Of a stretch of 64,000 nt of DNA, positions 43,857 through 56,986 are shown one piece after another. The stretch comes from Deinandra increscens subsp. villosa. Lineage: Eukaryota; Streptophyta; Magnoliopsida; Asterales; Asteraceae. Each line of letters opens with the position of its first letter. Position 1 is the stretch's first letter. The position numbers were made by a program, and so were the translations under genes. Where the stretch lies: positions 14,658,315-14,722,314 of the forward strand of contig JBCNJP010000017.1 of assembly GCA_039602395.1 (NCBI GenBank), given 5' to 3'. The notes under the pieces were generated by a model. The model was not told the origin of the DNA and searched no databases. It was given only the letters and a program-made list of their open reading frames with translations.

Positions 43857-46776
43857 AAAATTATTTGCTATACTAACATAATCCACCAAACTACACAAAC
43901 ACAAAATAGAATTTGCATTTTATCAAACAAAAACAAGGGCAAGAAATTAAAATGAAGAAAACACATAACAACGAGACTCAAACAGCAAGACACATAAAAG
44001 AAAGTCAAAGAAAACATGTCAAGTCAAAAAATAATCATGCATAAGCAATTGAGATTCAACACACTTACAAATAATTACAGACAAAGCACATCAAATAGGA
44101 ATAGAACTTGCACATGAACAATAGTTCCTCGCTCGTAACTATAACAAAGAACATAATATCACCACAACACGCCTCCCTTTTAGTCACCTGTGATTGAATT
44201 TTTCATGCAAGTATATAAAATTCTAATATGAACTATATAAAAGAACATACCAATTAAAATCACAATAGTTCTTCGAATATACAAATCCCAAAATCAATAG
44301 CATACTATAAAGTAATATATGAGGTGTCAGAAAATATAAGAAAAACAAAAGCTTACACATCGAAAACTGAGTCTACAAGTTATAAAAATTCGAATTAACA
44401 AACAAAACAAAGACTTAGAATTATTGTACCGCACAAGTAACAAAAATGGAAAATTAACAAATAAAAGAAAGTTTAATTTAGTAGCTACTTGACAACTTAA
44501 TTTTTTGTTTATTGTCATATTAGTGGGTTTATATATAATACAACCACCTAAAAGAATAAGAAATACCTTTTGCTAAACACCATATTTTAAGAATAAACAA
44601 ATAATATCAAATAAACAAAAATTACTTGCTATAATATAAATGGTAACATAATCCACCAAACTACACAAACACAAAATAAAATTTGCATTTTATTAAATAA
44701 AAACAAGGGCAAGAAAAATGAAGGAAACACATAACAACAAGACACACAGAAAAGAAAGTCAAAGAAAACATGTCAAGTCAATAAATATTCATGCATAAGC
44801 AATTGAGATTCAACACACTTACAAAAAATTAAAGACAAACCACATCAAATAGGAGAAGACAACATCAAATAAAAACGGGGCAACAAATAACAAAATTGAA
44901 AACAACAAATAATAGCAAGCTTGTGAGAAAAGAAGAGTCAAATATAACATATCATGTAAGTAAATATTCATGCATAAGCAAATAAGATTCCACATATACA
45001 CAAAAATATTTTAGTAACAATACGTAGCATACCTCAACACCAAATGCTTTTAGAGATCAAAATTGTCTCTCAGATTTTAAGACAACAATCATACACTGAT
45101 ACACCTAATATTATGTGAGCTATATGAAAATCACAATAGCTCTTTGCTCGTAATTATAACAAAGAAATGAAAAGCAGATTATATACTAGAACAAGTATTG
45201 ATATAAAGAACATACCCAGTGTGTACATGTTCCTCGTTATCATCAATAAAGAACATAATGACACCATACTAGTAGCATATGGCAACACATATGCCTTCTA
45301 GTCTCTTGTGATTCAATTTTTCATGCAATTATATAAATTTCTAATATGAAATATATAAAAGAGCATACCAACTTAAATCACAATAGTTCTTCTCCGATGA
45401 CAACAACAATTCAAAGTACCAAGACAAATTCATAATACATGGAATATACAAAATCTAAAAGTCAATATCACACTATATGGTAATATATGAGGTGCCAAGA
45501 AGATGTAAGAAAGAACAAAAGCTTACATATCGAACGCCGAGTGTATAAGTTCTTGGAGATCAGGAGCACATGGTAATGTTTTGGCCTTCGAGTCATGTGT
45601 TAGAGAGAGCACTGAGCAATGAACAAAGAGAACTAACCACAATAGAAATTTGAGAATTCAAGGAAAATTCTACACGAAAAAAATTAGAGTAAGAAAATGA
45701 TTACAATAAAGTGTCTATATCGAAGATGTATAAAAAGCGTCTGAAAGAAAAACAAATAGCATACACAAAGTTATAAAGAACATAGTAGAAAATGTACCCC
45801 GCACAAATAGCAAATTCGGAAACGCACGCACGTTTAACAAATCCGGGTACACGTTTCAAAAATTAATAGATAAAAGAAAATTAAGCTTAGTAGTTACTTG
45901 ACAACTTAATACAACCACCTAAAAGAATACGAAATACTATTTGCTAAACGCCATATTTCTAGTAATAAACAAATAATATCAAATAAACCACAAAATTATT
46001 TGCTATATTATAAATGGTAACATAATCCACCAAACTACACAAACATAAAATAGAATTTGTATTTTATCAAAGGGCAAGAAAATAAAACAAAGAAAACACA
46101 TAACAGCAAGACTCAAATGGCAAGACACACATAAAACAAAGTAAAAAAAAACATGTATAAAGTAAAGAAATGTTCAAGCATAAGCACTTGATTCAACACA
46201 CTTACAAAAAGCTAGAGACAAACCACATAGGAACAGAGCTTGCAAATGATCAAATAAAAAACGGGGCAACAAGCGACAAAATTGAAGACAACAAATAATA
46301 GCAAGCGTGTGAGAAAAGAAGAGTAAAAAATAACATATCATGTAAGGAAATATTCACGCATAAGCAAATAAGATTCCACATACGCACAAATATTTTAGTA
46401 ACTAAACGTAGCATACCTCAACACTTTTTAGAGATCAAAATTATCTACCAAATCTTAGAACAATCATACACCTAATTTAGTTTGAACCTTACTATATGAA
46501 CATCATAATAGTTCTTTGCTCTTACAAGTATTTATTATGTAAGAAGATATAAGAAAGAACAAAAGCTTATGCATACCTTGAGGTCATAAACAAAGAACAT
46601 AATGTCATCATACTAGCATATTGCAATACGCCTGCCTTCTAGTCACCTGTGATTCAATTTTTCATGCAATTATATAAAATTTTAATATGAAATATATAAA
46701 AGAACATGCCAGCCAAAATAGCAATAGTTCTTCTCCGATGACTACAATAATTCAACGAACCAAGACAATTTCATAA

Positions 46777-47594
46777 TCTATACTATATAATAAACAAAAA
46801 GTTTTGACATACTTAAATTAGTAAAAAAGGACACTTGTCATTACCGCAAAATTTTGGATTAAGTCAAAAATTTAATAAATAAATATATAAATGCTAAATT
46901 TCCATATTAAAGTTTATTTAGATTAAACTTTTAATAAATAATTATCCAATAAGTAATTATTCAAATACAAATTTTTATATTAAGGTTAGTAATTATCTAA
47001 ATACTAAATTTTAGTATTAAGGTTAATATTTTATTGCATATATATTATATTTAATTAAAATAATATATTTTATTGCATATACTTTAATATTATAATATAT
47101 AATACTTATAATACTTTATTCATAATAATATTTTAATTAAATATTATAAATGAAATATAAATATTTTATTATACATGTAATATAAAATATTTTATTCTAT
47201 TTAATTTTATAAAATTTTTTACTTTAATTTAGTTTAAATTCAAATTTAACAAGTATTCATTTCAATACAATAAACAAAATCTTTATCTTCCGTGACTTGA
47301 ATTTTTTTTAACTGTAAACATCCGGTTACCCGGGGGTCTCATTACGGCAAACGATGTTACCCACGACACGTTACGCCCGCAGTCCATGCGAGTAACGAAG
47401 ACCCTCTGTGTTGCACATTCATCCCAGAGAAGCCCATCGCTTAAAGGCGCACTGTCGTAGAACCTCTGACCTACCTATAATTACTGAGAAATTTTTAGAT
47501 AGTTACAAAATACATAATTGCTATAGAATATGATTGTATTTATAATTTTTTTTTATAAATTCAGCCGTGTAATACACGGAAATAAAAAAACTAG
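46777..47594 (+). mobile_element. Short Helitron (818 bp) with empty sites visible in the same window
   Basis: Starts TCTATACTATATAATAAA and ends with a hairpin (CCGTGT-AAT-ACACGG, 47565-47579), 11 bases and CTAG, lying between A and T. The repeat family elsewhere reads cataa/tatatgg without interruption (near 58630 and 60073), which fixes both ends. No RepHel protein, so non-autonomous. A GC-rich stretch (47318-47475) stands out from the AT-rich body. Confidence 0.93.
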
Positions 47595-48406
47595 TATATG
47601 GTATATACAAAATCCGAAAATCAATATCATATTATAAAGTAATATATAAGATGCCAAGAAGATGTAAGAATACACATCGAACGCCAAGTGTACAGGTTCA
47701 TGAAGATCAGGAGCACCTTTGAGTCACCTGTTATAAAACTTTCATGCAATTGCACAAGATTATAAAGAGCAGTGAGCACTAAGCACAATAGAAAGTAATA
47801 TGTGAGGTGCCAAGAATATGTAAGAAGGAAAAACAGCTTACACATCGAACACCGAGTGTACTGTTTCCTAGAGATCAAGAGCACGTACTATAGCACATGG
47901 TAATGTTTGGGTCTTCAAGTTACGTGTTTTTAAACTTTTCATGCAATTACATAATGTTTAAACATATAGAGAACAGTGAACAATGAACAGACACACACAT
48001 AAAAGGAAACCTATAAAAACCGTCTGAAAGAAAAACAAATAGCATACACAAATAGCAATGACCTAGTATTATTGTACCCCGAACAAATAGCAAATTCAGA
48101 AACACAAGCACATTTAATAAATCCGAGTACACCTTTTGAAAATTAACAAATAAAAGAAAACTTAGCTTAGTAGCTACTTGACAACTTAATACAACCTCCT
48201 AAAAGAATAAGAAATACTATTTGCTAAATGACATATTTTAGTAATAAACAAATAATATCGAATAAACCAAAAATTATTAGCTATATTATAAATGGTAACA
48301 TAATCCACCAAAATTCCCAAACACAAAATAGAATTTGAATTTTATCAAATAAAAACAAGGACACAAAATAAAATGTAGGACACACATAACAAAAAGACTC
48401 AAACTT

Positions 48407-51400
48407 TGATAACTGGCGTTTTCAGGATAGAAGACCCATACTGCAAGTCATTATTTAATAAATATAATCATTGTTTTATTAGATAAATAAAAAGTTTAAT
48501 TTAAATGAATTGATGATTTATTAAAAATATTTTGTTAATAAACGTTGGTGACAACTCAAGTTATGATCAACCGGTATCCGTCAAAAAGATAAAGAATACT
48601 TGTAAAAATAACTCATAAATCAAGTATGGCGAAAATATTTGCGGTGGTGGTAACGGAACTTGGTACCCATTTTTACTAGGCTATACGTTTCATTTAAATT
48701 AGTTGATTGTTTTAACTTGAGTTGGAAATCAGTGTTTTAAAAGGCGACTTCATTTGATTTATTTTATAATTTGTTCAAACATTATTTTTACAAACAAGAG
48801 TTTTCATACTACACCATAACACGATTTACTAAAGCGGCCCCATAACAAGCCAACCAAACGCATGCCCAGCCAACACTTGCTCGTCCATCCATGCCATAAA
48901 TTCTTTACCCTGAAAATATGCCTAAAAATAAAACGGGTCAGCATAAAGTTGGTGAGTTCCATGGAGTTTTCTAAAAACACTCGGCGAGCCACGCTCACGG
49001 AATAATCAATCCAACATCCTAATGGACGTTATTTTAACGTAAATTAGCTAGATTTACGTTTGTGATCTAATCCTTGAGCCCCTAATCAAATCAAAACATC
49101 CACACACTACTTCTATTTATATTACCCCAATCTAGAACAAGACCAGTGCGACTGGCCAGGAGCGGGCTGTCGCACCTGATAGATCTATCAATACAAACAA
49201 CGGCTCATTTACCCGAGCTAATGATTATAGCTTAATAAATCAGCAAGGGACAACTTTAAACAAAACTCAAGATCATCACCCATAATCTATAAGCTTCATG
49301 CCATCTTTAATTATATCAATAAAAATTTAATCTTGACATATTTCCCCCCAAAAACAATAAAAATATAAAAGATGGGCTATGAAAACTCACTGTGATAAAC
49401 TGGTGAAACGATTCTTTTAACGGTCCTGTTTACGCCCTAATTTAACACATAAAGGGTCACGTAAGGACTCAAGTCTTTTAACAGGTAAGTTGATCCTCCA
49501 ACTTACTAGACTTGATGATGATTCCCAAAAATAAAAAGTTTCATATTTTTAACAATCCTTCGGTGACTCGACGAACAACTCAATTGTAATTCCCAAATAT
49601 CAACCGTATCCACAAATATATCTTAATATGGTCATACATATATATATTTTTGAGCTTTACAAAAATAGGTTTAATCTTTAAGTCAAAATTTGACGTTTTT
49701 ACAACTAGTTACAAAATATAAGTCTTTTATCAATAAAAATTATTATTAAAGCCATGTTCTTTACATAAAATCATATTTAAATTATCAAATAAAATTTTCA
49801 GAAATTTTAAGTAATAAAATTCTATTATTTTGACCTTTTAAAAAGAAATCAAAATAAACTTTTAAGAGTAAATTACAAACTACGACCTTTATATTTAGTC
49901 AAGTTTTGGATTGTAACCTTTCCGAAATGAAGTTACACTCAGTGACCTTTTTTTAAAAAAATGTTATGGATTAGGACCTTTTCAGTAACAGAAGTTAACT
50001 TTTTCTGTTAGTTTTCTATAAATGACCATTTTACCCATAACTTTTAAAGGACCAATTTTATAATTCTTAATATTTCTTTATTTTTATTTTATTTACTTAT
50101 TTTTTGTAATACTATTAATTAATATTTTTTTATAAACTATAGTTCTCTAATAAAACCAATAACACAAGTAAATAAAAGGATTAACGAATACGAATAAATT
50201 AATTAATTCATTTTTTGATAACATAAAAATTAGCACACAAACAAATTAAAATTTTTAGAAAAAAACATTCTTTTAGAAAAAACCAACAAAAATATATTAG
50301 TGAAGAATGAAATTGGATCAAGACTATAGAAATGTAAAATCATTGGTGAACACATGACCAAGCTTTGGGGGTCTCCCGACACCAATAAAACTTTTAGATC
50401 GACCCTAAACTTAAAAAAAAATTAATTTCTAGTTTTAAAAAATTAAAGCTTAAAAGTTTAAACGTATTATAAATAAATTTATCGCAAAACTAATATGTCC
50501 CCTCTACTACTATTTAATACCGAGTTGTTCCTTTAGATAAATACTCATATACCGGCATTTGTTCTTTTTCTCAAAACAAAACCCGACTAGGACAAAAAGG
50601 TCCTTGTCATGAACTCGTAATAGAAGAGATTTCATGTGGCTCTCGGTTGTGCTACAATTTTTTTGAATAACTGTGCTACAAATTATCTATTCAAACACGA
50701 GATCACAATCACATGTTAATTTATCATCGCTTAATTGAGTACAGAAACAAAAAAGACACAATTGTGCTCACGTGCGTTGTTAGAAAATGTATTCCAGTTT
50801 ACTAACGTTTAAAAAAATTAAAGTTTTATTTAAATATATGATTTTGTTCGTGTTTGTGTTAGTTTGTTCATTTACTAATTTTGTTTATATTTAAATATAT
50901 ATTATATATATAAAATGAAGAAAAATAATATTTTTTCTAAAATTTTAATTTTTTCGTTTACTATTTTTTTTCAAAGATAAGTTAGTTGATTTCTTAGTGT
51001 TCGTTTTTACCTTTTATTTACTTGTTCTTATTGAGTTTATTATAAAATTATAGTTTATAAAGAAACAAATATTAGTTAATTATAAGTATTAGAAAAAGAA
51101 AGTAAATAAAATAAAAATAAAAAATAGTTAGAATTGCAAATTTGGTTCTTTAAAGAGTTTAAAGAGTTAGAATAACAAATTTGGTCATTTAAAAACTAAG
51201 GGTAAAATGGTCATTTACAAAAATCTAACAGACAAAATCAACTTCTATTAGTAAAAAGGACCTAATCTGAAATAATTTATGAAAAAAGGTCATTAAGTGT
51301 AACATAGTTCCGGAAAGGTTATAATCCATAATTTGACTAAATATAAAGGTCGTAATTTGCAATTTACTCAACTTTTAAAACACTTTTCACCAAAATGATT

Positions 51401-52535
51401 ACTCTTGATTCTAGATATCTTTTCCACCAATCACCTATATTTTTCACATACACACACATATATGTATGCATGTGGACGTATGTATGTATATATATATATA
51501 TATATGTACAAGATTTTTGAATTTTTTTTATTAAAGCTTTTATAAAAAAACCCTTATGACATCTTTTTGGTTAATGATTCTTTTTCCCAAGTAATTTAGT
51601 CATAATTACACCATTTTTTGGTTAATGATTCTTTTTCCCAAGGTAAACAAAAGGCATCTTTTTGGTTAATGACTCTTAAGAATATCTTATGAAATCAAAA
51701 ACTCAACTCATCAATGGAAAGGAATCATCATCAAAAGGTCTAAGGAGGATCAAAACATGAACTTGTCACCAAGTTCGAGAGAGAGAGATAGTAGAGAGAG
51801 AAAGAGATCCATACTTAGGGTTTTGGGAGAAGGCTGATGATGATGAATTCCTAACTTGTTTCCTTGAACAATTTGTTATTGTTTCTTAACCTTGGATCAA
51901 CAATAGAGATTGCATGCAAGACTCTCAAGATTCAAAAGGGGAAGAAAGGTGTGTGTGTTGGTTTGATCGGCCGAAGGAGAGAGGGAGGGAGAAGAGAGAG
52001 TGTGTCATGAGGAGTGTGAGTGGAAGAGTGTGAGGTGAGCCTTTTCTAGTTGCTTGGAAGCTTCATCTTAATCATTACCTATTAAATAGGTATGATTACT
52101 TGCACAAAGCCTTTGGCAATTGACAAGTATGCACACATATGATAAGTGTGCATATAAGTGTTGTCACATAAATATTTAGGAAAAACCAGGTATAATACTG
52201 ATAAATCACGATATGACTGGTAAACTTTTAGACCCGAAACGTAAAAGTAATTACATGGAAAATACTGAAATTAAATTACGCTCCCAATGGTATAATCCAG
52301 AATAATTTCGCCATACTTGATTTATCAGTTATTTTTACAAGTATTCTTTATCTTTTTGACGGATACCGGGTCGATCATAACTTGAGTTGTCACGAACGTT
52401 TGTTAACGAAATATTTTATTATAAATCACCAATTTATTTAAATTAAACTTTTTATATATCTAATAAAATAATGATTATATTTATTAAATCTTGACTTGCA
52501 GTATGGGTATTCTAACCTGAAAACGCCAGGTGTCA
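48407..52535 (-). repeat. 3' LTR of a minus-strand gypsy element, with nested MULE
   Basis: On the minus strand it starts TGACACCTGGCG at 52535, directly after the polypurine tract, and ends CGCCAGTTATCA at 48407, where the repeat family resumes. Without the nested 1.5-kb MULE it is about 2.6 kb. The LTR's own two ends are inverse complements of each other over about 235 bp. An internal gaactcacc ... gctgac block (near 48950) also occurs near the end of the young gypsy LTR, supporting the minus orientation throughout. Confidence 0.75.
49866..51369. mobile_element. Non-autonomous MULE (1,504 bp) inside the LTR
   Basis: Terminal inverted repeats of roughly 170 bp begin GAGTAAATT; a perfect 9-bp duplication AACTTTTAA lies at 49857-49865 and 51370-51378. 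The interior is very AT-rich, with no ORF. Confidence 0.94.
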
Positions 52536-52575
52536 CGGTCTCCCCTCCTTTTGGAAATTTTGTCCCAAAATTTTT
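52536..52575 (-). other. Polypurine tract and palindrome of the minus-strand gypsy element
   Basis: The minus strand reads AAAAGGAGGGGAGACCG up to the LTR start, preceded by the palindromic AATTTTGGGACAAAATT. Confidence 0.85.
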
Positions 52576-52599
52576 GAATTCCAATCTGACGAAAACAAA

Positions 52600-53570
52600 T
52601 GAGGGTATCTCTTCTTCATTTGGTCAGCTCGTTCTCAGGTATACTCTAGTCCGCGCCTCGAGTTCCATCTAACTTTAAGCAACCTGATTTTACTTCGTCG
52701 GAGCTTCTGAACTTTCCAGTCTTTAATCTCAATTGATTCTTCAACAAAGTCCAATTTGTTATCAATTCGCACCTCCTTTGACGGTATGATCAGCGCCTCA
52801 TCGGAAAGACGTTTTCTTAAGTTAGATACATGAAATACGTCATGGACGCCACTGAGTCTATCTGGTAGCTTCAGATGATAAGCAACGGGGCTTACTCGAT
52901 AGAGAATTTCAAATGGTCCTATAAATCGGGGACCGAGCTTCTCTTGCTTACCGAATCTAATGATACCCTTTCAAGGCGAGACCTTTAAAAACACCTTGTC
53001 TCCGACCTTGAATTCTAAGCGTTTCCTTCTGACATCAGCATAACTCTTCTGCCTAGCCCTGACAGTTTCCAAACGACTTTTGATTTTGGACACCTTATCA
53101 GTCGTTCCTTGAATAATCTCGGGACCAATTAGTTCCTTCTCTCCAATTTCCGCCCAACAAAGAGGCGATCGACACTTCCTGCCGTACAAGGCTTCAAAAG
53201 GTGTTGCCTTAATGCTAGCATGATAACTATTGTTATATGAAAACTCTGCTAACGGTAGATGGGTGTCCTAACTTCCACCAAAATCGATTACACAAACTCT
53301 AAGCATATCCTCAAGTGTCTGATTGGTCCTTTCACTTCGACCATCGGTCTGAGGATGATGCGCGGTGCTTAAATCCAAGTTAGTACCCAATTCTTCATTC
53401 AGGGACTGCCAAAATCTTGACATGAGCTCGCACTGCCTTGGCGTATCTCGCTCCTTCCTGCTTAATGCGTTGGCTACTACATTAGCCTTTCATGGGTGAC
53501 AACGATTATCACAATCATAATCGTTTAGAAGTTCCACCCAACGATGTTGACGCATATTAAGCTCTTTTTT
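52600..53570 (-). pseudogene. Gypsy integrase remnant and chromodomain, decayed
   Basis: Reading the minus strand, an RNase H tail (VVANALSRKE) jumps directly into the late integrase core (HHPQTDGRSERT, YGRKCRSPLCW), so the HHCC finger and first catalytic aspartates are deleted (junction near 53440). The GPY/F-side region (52971-53189) follows, then a chromodomain-like end (IEIKDWKVQKL ... RRGLEYT) cut by a TGA at the usual tryptophan position. Same lineage as the young element at 33439, much older. Confidence 0.85.
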
Positions 53571-53631
53571 TTTTATCAAAGATGTGCTGAAGGCTCTTAT
53601 CGTCGGTAAAAATGGTGCATTTTGTACCATA

Positions 53632-54700
53632 CTAATAATGCCTCCAGATCTTCAATGCAAAAACAACTACTCCGAGCTCTAGATCATGAGTGGTGTAGTT
53701 CTTCTCGTGCACCTTGAATTGTCTGGATGCGTAGGCGATAAATTTATCCCTTTGCATTAAAACACACCCGAAGCCCAATCTAGATGCATCACAGTAAACT
53801 ACGAACCCATCAATTCCTTCTGGAAGGGATAAAATTGGAGCGCTGCACAAATTTTGCTTTAGACATTAAAAAGCATTTACTTAACAATATTTCTTGTCTT
53901 TCTGGGTTAATGAGGTTAATGGCTAAGCTATACGTGAGAAGTTTTCAATGAATCTTCCATAATAACCGGCTAACCCTAAGAACTGGTGGACTTCAGTCGG
54001 TGATTTTGGTGCATTCCAGTTCTTGATTGTTTCAATCTTTGCAGGATCTACATGAATACCACTTTCATTAATGACGTGGCCTAAGAGCTGAACTTCTCGA
54101 ATCCAAAATTCACATTTCGAGAACTTGGCATAAAGCTTTCCTTTCTTCAATGTCTCAAGGATCAATTTCAAATGCCGCTTATGCTCCTCTTTTGTTCGTG
54201 AATAGATAAGTATGTCATCGATGAATACTATCACGAACTTATCCAAGTATGGTTTGCATACTCGGTTCATGAGATCCATGAATACCGAAGGAGCGTTCAT
54301 TAACCCAAAAGGCATGACTACAAACTCGTAGTGACCATACTGGGTACGGAAATCAGTTTTTGGATTATCTTCTTCAGCCACAAGCAGTTGATGATAACCT
54401 AATCTGAGATTTATCTTTGAATAGAAACTAGATCCTTGGAGTTGATCGAACAAGTCATCAATTCTGGGAAAAGGATATCGATTCTTGATGGTGATCTTGC
54501 TAAGCTCACAATAATCGATACACATGCGGAAAGATCCATACTTTTTCTTTACGAATAAGATCGGTGCTCCCCATGGTGAGAAACTTGGTCTTATGAATCC
54601 CTTGTCAAGTAGCTCTTGCAATTGCTGGGATAATTCTTTCATTTCAAATGGTGCTAATCGATAAGGAGATCAGGCAATGGGAGCTACCCAGGCACCAAAT
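53632..54700 (-). pseudogene. Gypsy reverse transcriptase and RNase H, decayed
   Basis: The RT frame (54642-53923) keeps YHQLLVAEED, MPFGLMNAP and FIDDILIYS. RNase H (53850-53632) keeps VYCDAS and THDLELG but lies in a separate frame, so at least one shift or stop lies between them near 53860-53930. Confidence 0.9.
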
Positions 54701-54811
54701 CAATCTGAAATTTAACTTGACGTTCGGGAGGAATACCGGGTAGTTCTTTAGGGAATACTTCTGGATAGTCTTTAACTACTAGTATGTCTTCGATCTTTGG
54801 CTCCACATTCT

Positions 54812-55375
54812 TCACATAATCGCCTTGACTAGAAAAGATGGATAACCACTCTGCAAATATTTACGGGCTTTTATAACACTTACAATCTTTAGCGCAGAAT
54901 CCCGCTTTTCTCCTCGTATGGTTAACATTTCCCCTTTGGGAGCTGGAATACGAACGATCTTCTCGAAGCATACAACCTCGGCATGGTTCTTGGATAGCCA
55001 ATCCATGCCGATCACAACGTCGAAGCTTCCGAGAGTAACAGGAAGAAGATCAACAAAAAAGAAATGACTGTGGATTTCTTTGGTGCAACCCTTTATTACG
55101 ATGCACGCTTCTATCTTTCTTCCAATGGCGATTTCAGTGACAAATTTATTTCTTAGTCTACTAGATTTCATACCTAGTAAGGGTTCAAATTCTTCAGATA
55201 CGAAACTTAAGTCAGCTTCGGTGTCAAATAAAACAGTGGCATAGTGATTATTGACGAGAAACGTAGCCGTAATGACGGACGGTTCCTCACGAGCCTCCTT
55301 CTTGTTCATCTCAAATGCCATTCCCTTAGCATCAACTCTGGGCAATCTCGCCTGAGGTGAGCCGCGGCTCCGCAC
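54812..55375 (-). pseudogene. Gypsy aspartic protease region with altered active site
   Basis: The frame contains VLFDTEADLSFVS, where the family has a glycine after DT/DS; here glutamate replaces it, which should inactivate the protease. Downstream FDVVIGMDWL is intact. Confidence 0.85.
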
Positions 55376-56405
55376 ACGAAACAGTTCCGCACAGAACTTG
55401 CATTCTTGTTTCCCGACTCAGCTCGGCAATAGGGTGTGTCATGACCGTATCGGCTACAATTAGTGTAGTAGCGACATGCCCCCTTGTGAGTGTATCCGCA
55501 AGTGCTACATCGGGACTGTGAATCTGACGGTTTCTTTTCCTCTGAGGAGTTTCCTGCGAAGGCCTTGCGAGACTTTTGATTTTGTCTCCTATGATCACCA
55601 TGATTTCCTAACCACTTTCTCTTAGAATCTAGCTTCTTCACTTCATCGTCCTTCTTGACACTGGCTTCCACTGGCAACTTTCCACCTAGCAGCCCATATC
55701 TAACGGTGTCATCGGTCAAAGAATGTGCTAAGTGATTGCACCACCGATAGTCGTTGGTTTGGCCGATGTGACCATCCCTCTTATATGGGGTGCTAAGCCC
55801 CAAATGTATCTTTCAATCCTGACATACTCGGGAGTTACCAGTCATAGCACGAGCCCTGCTAGATCGTTAAACCTAGCAGTATAGGCCTTGACATCAACAC
55901 CTACCATTGATAGATTCCAGAATTCTGTCTCAAGCTTTGGTACTTCAGTATGGGGACAATATTCCTTCATCATTAATTCTTTGAACTCATTCCAGGTCAT
56001 CCCATATGCTGTAGCCGCACCGAGAATATGGCGTTGAGCGTTCCACCACGATAAGGCACCGTCAAGAAACGAACATGGGGCATATTTCACAATCTGATTC
56101 TCAGCGCAGTTGCTAATAGCGATGACGGATTCCATCGTTTCGATCCATTTAACTATCTCTAACGGGCCTTCACTTCCGGTGAATGATTTGGGATGGCATC
56201 CCTGGAATGTTTTGCAAGAACAACCAATGGTTCCAGCTATTTGACCGATGAGTCATGTCTCTCCTGAACCCCTGCCTCTTTCATGGCTGGTGTTTTCATC
56301 ATTGAATTAACCGATAGCTGCATTTACATGCTCGACGATTAGATCAGCCAATTCTAACGCAGTGGTGGGAAGAGTAAAGCCTCGACCACGGCTGCGTCCA
56401 GCCAT
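55306..56405 (-). pseudogene. Gypsy gag, decayed
   Basis: Starts MAGRSRGRG at 56405, soon hits a stop, then resumes as the retrotransposon gag domain (SFLDGALSWWNAQ, EFKELMMKEYCP; 56135-55842). The Cys-rich region (55803-55306) carries CSTCGYTHKGAC and CFVCGAAAHLRRDC. Confidence 0.88.
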
Positions 56406-56950
56406 AGGTACGGATAACTTCTATACACAACACAAATGAAATCAATAACAAATTCCAATAACAGAAAGAAATATCCAAATAAAATGATTACATGAAGCAT
56501 AAACATAATCATAATTTAAAAGACCATACATAAACTAAATCCATCCAAAGGAAACATCCATACGTTTTTACAAGGGAAATTGAAATAGTTAGTTTAAGAA
56601 ATAATAAAACCAAAACTAACTCCTAAATGGACTAGAAGCAATCCCCTCGAGCAAAAAATGGGAGACTATAAATCTCCTAATAATATAGAGAAGTGGGCCA
56701 CCACCGCCGTCACCTACTGACTGCAAAATCTAGGCTAAGATAGACAAACACGAGGATGCCAGAGATATAGCGGTCTCTGCTCGATCACGAGCAACCGCTG
56801 TAGCCTGGTGAGCTGCTAATAGACTGGTGTCCATCGACTCGCTCTGTAACAGGAGGAGTTCCTGACCGAACTCATGGTCGTCCCCTCTCTGCTGTAACTC
56901 CAAAACCCTGTCATCCATGAGGTAAAAACGCTTGCCATCCATGAGGTAAA
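56406..56950 (-). pseudogene. Pre-gag ORF region of the minus-strand gypsy element
   Basis: 56730-56942 encodes VLELQQRGDDHEFGQELL ... RAETAISLASSCLSI, matching a peptide encoded in the same position on the plus strand at 57583-57760. The two copies point away from each other. The copy ends at about 56950, with ccatgaggtaaa duplicated there. Function unknown. Confidence 0.6.
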
Positions 56951-56986
56951 TATTAGTTTTAATTAAAACTTTTTATTTATGAAATT

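Larger units (their letters stand above)
43009..48406. repeat. Long-period AT-rich repeat family, main block
   Basis: No long ORF. Marker blocks recur in the same order: gattcaatttttcatgcaa near 44190, 45310 and 46650; acacaaacacaaaatag near 43893, 44667 and 48318, with variants; gaggtgccaagaagatg near 45487, 47650 and 47810. Spacings of about 1.1-1.4 kb suggest a diverged tandem array, broken by a MITE and a Helitron. On the minus strand, several conserved blocks end in good splice donors. Confidence 0.82.
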
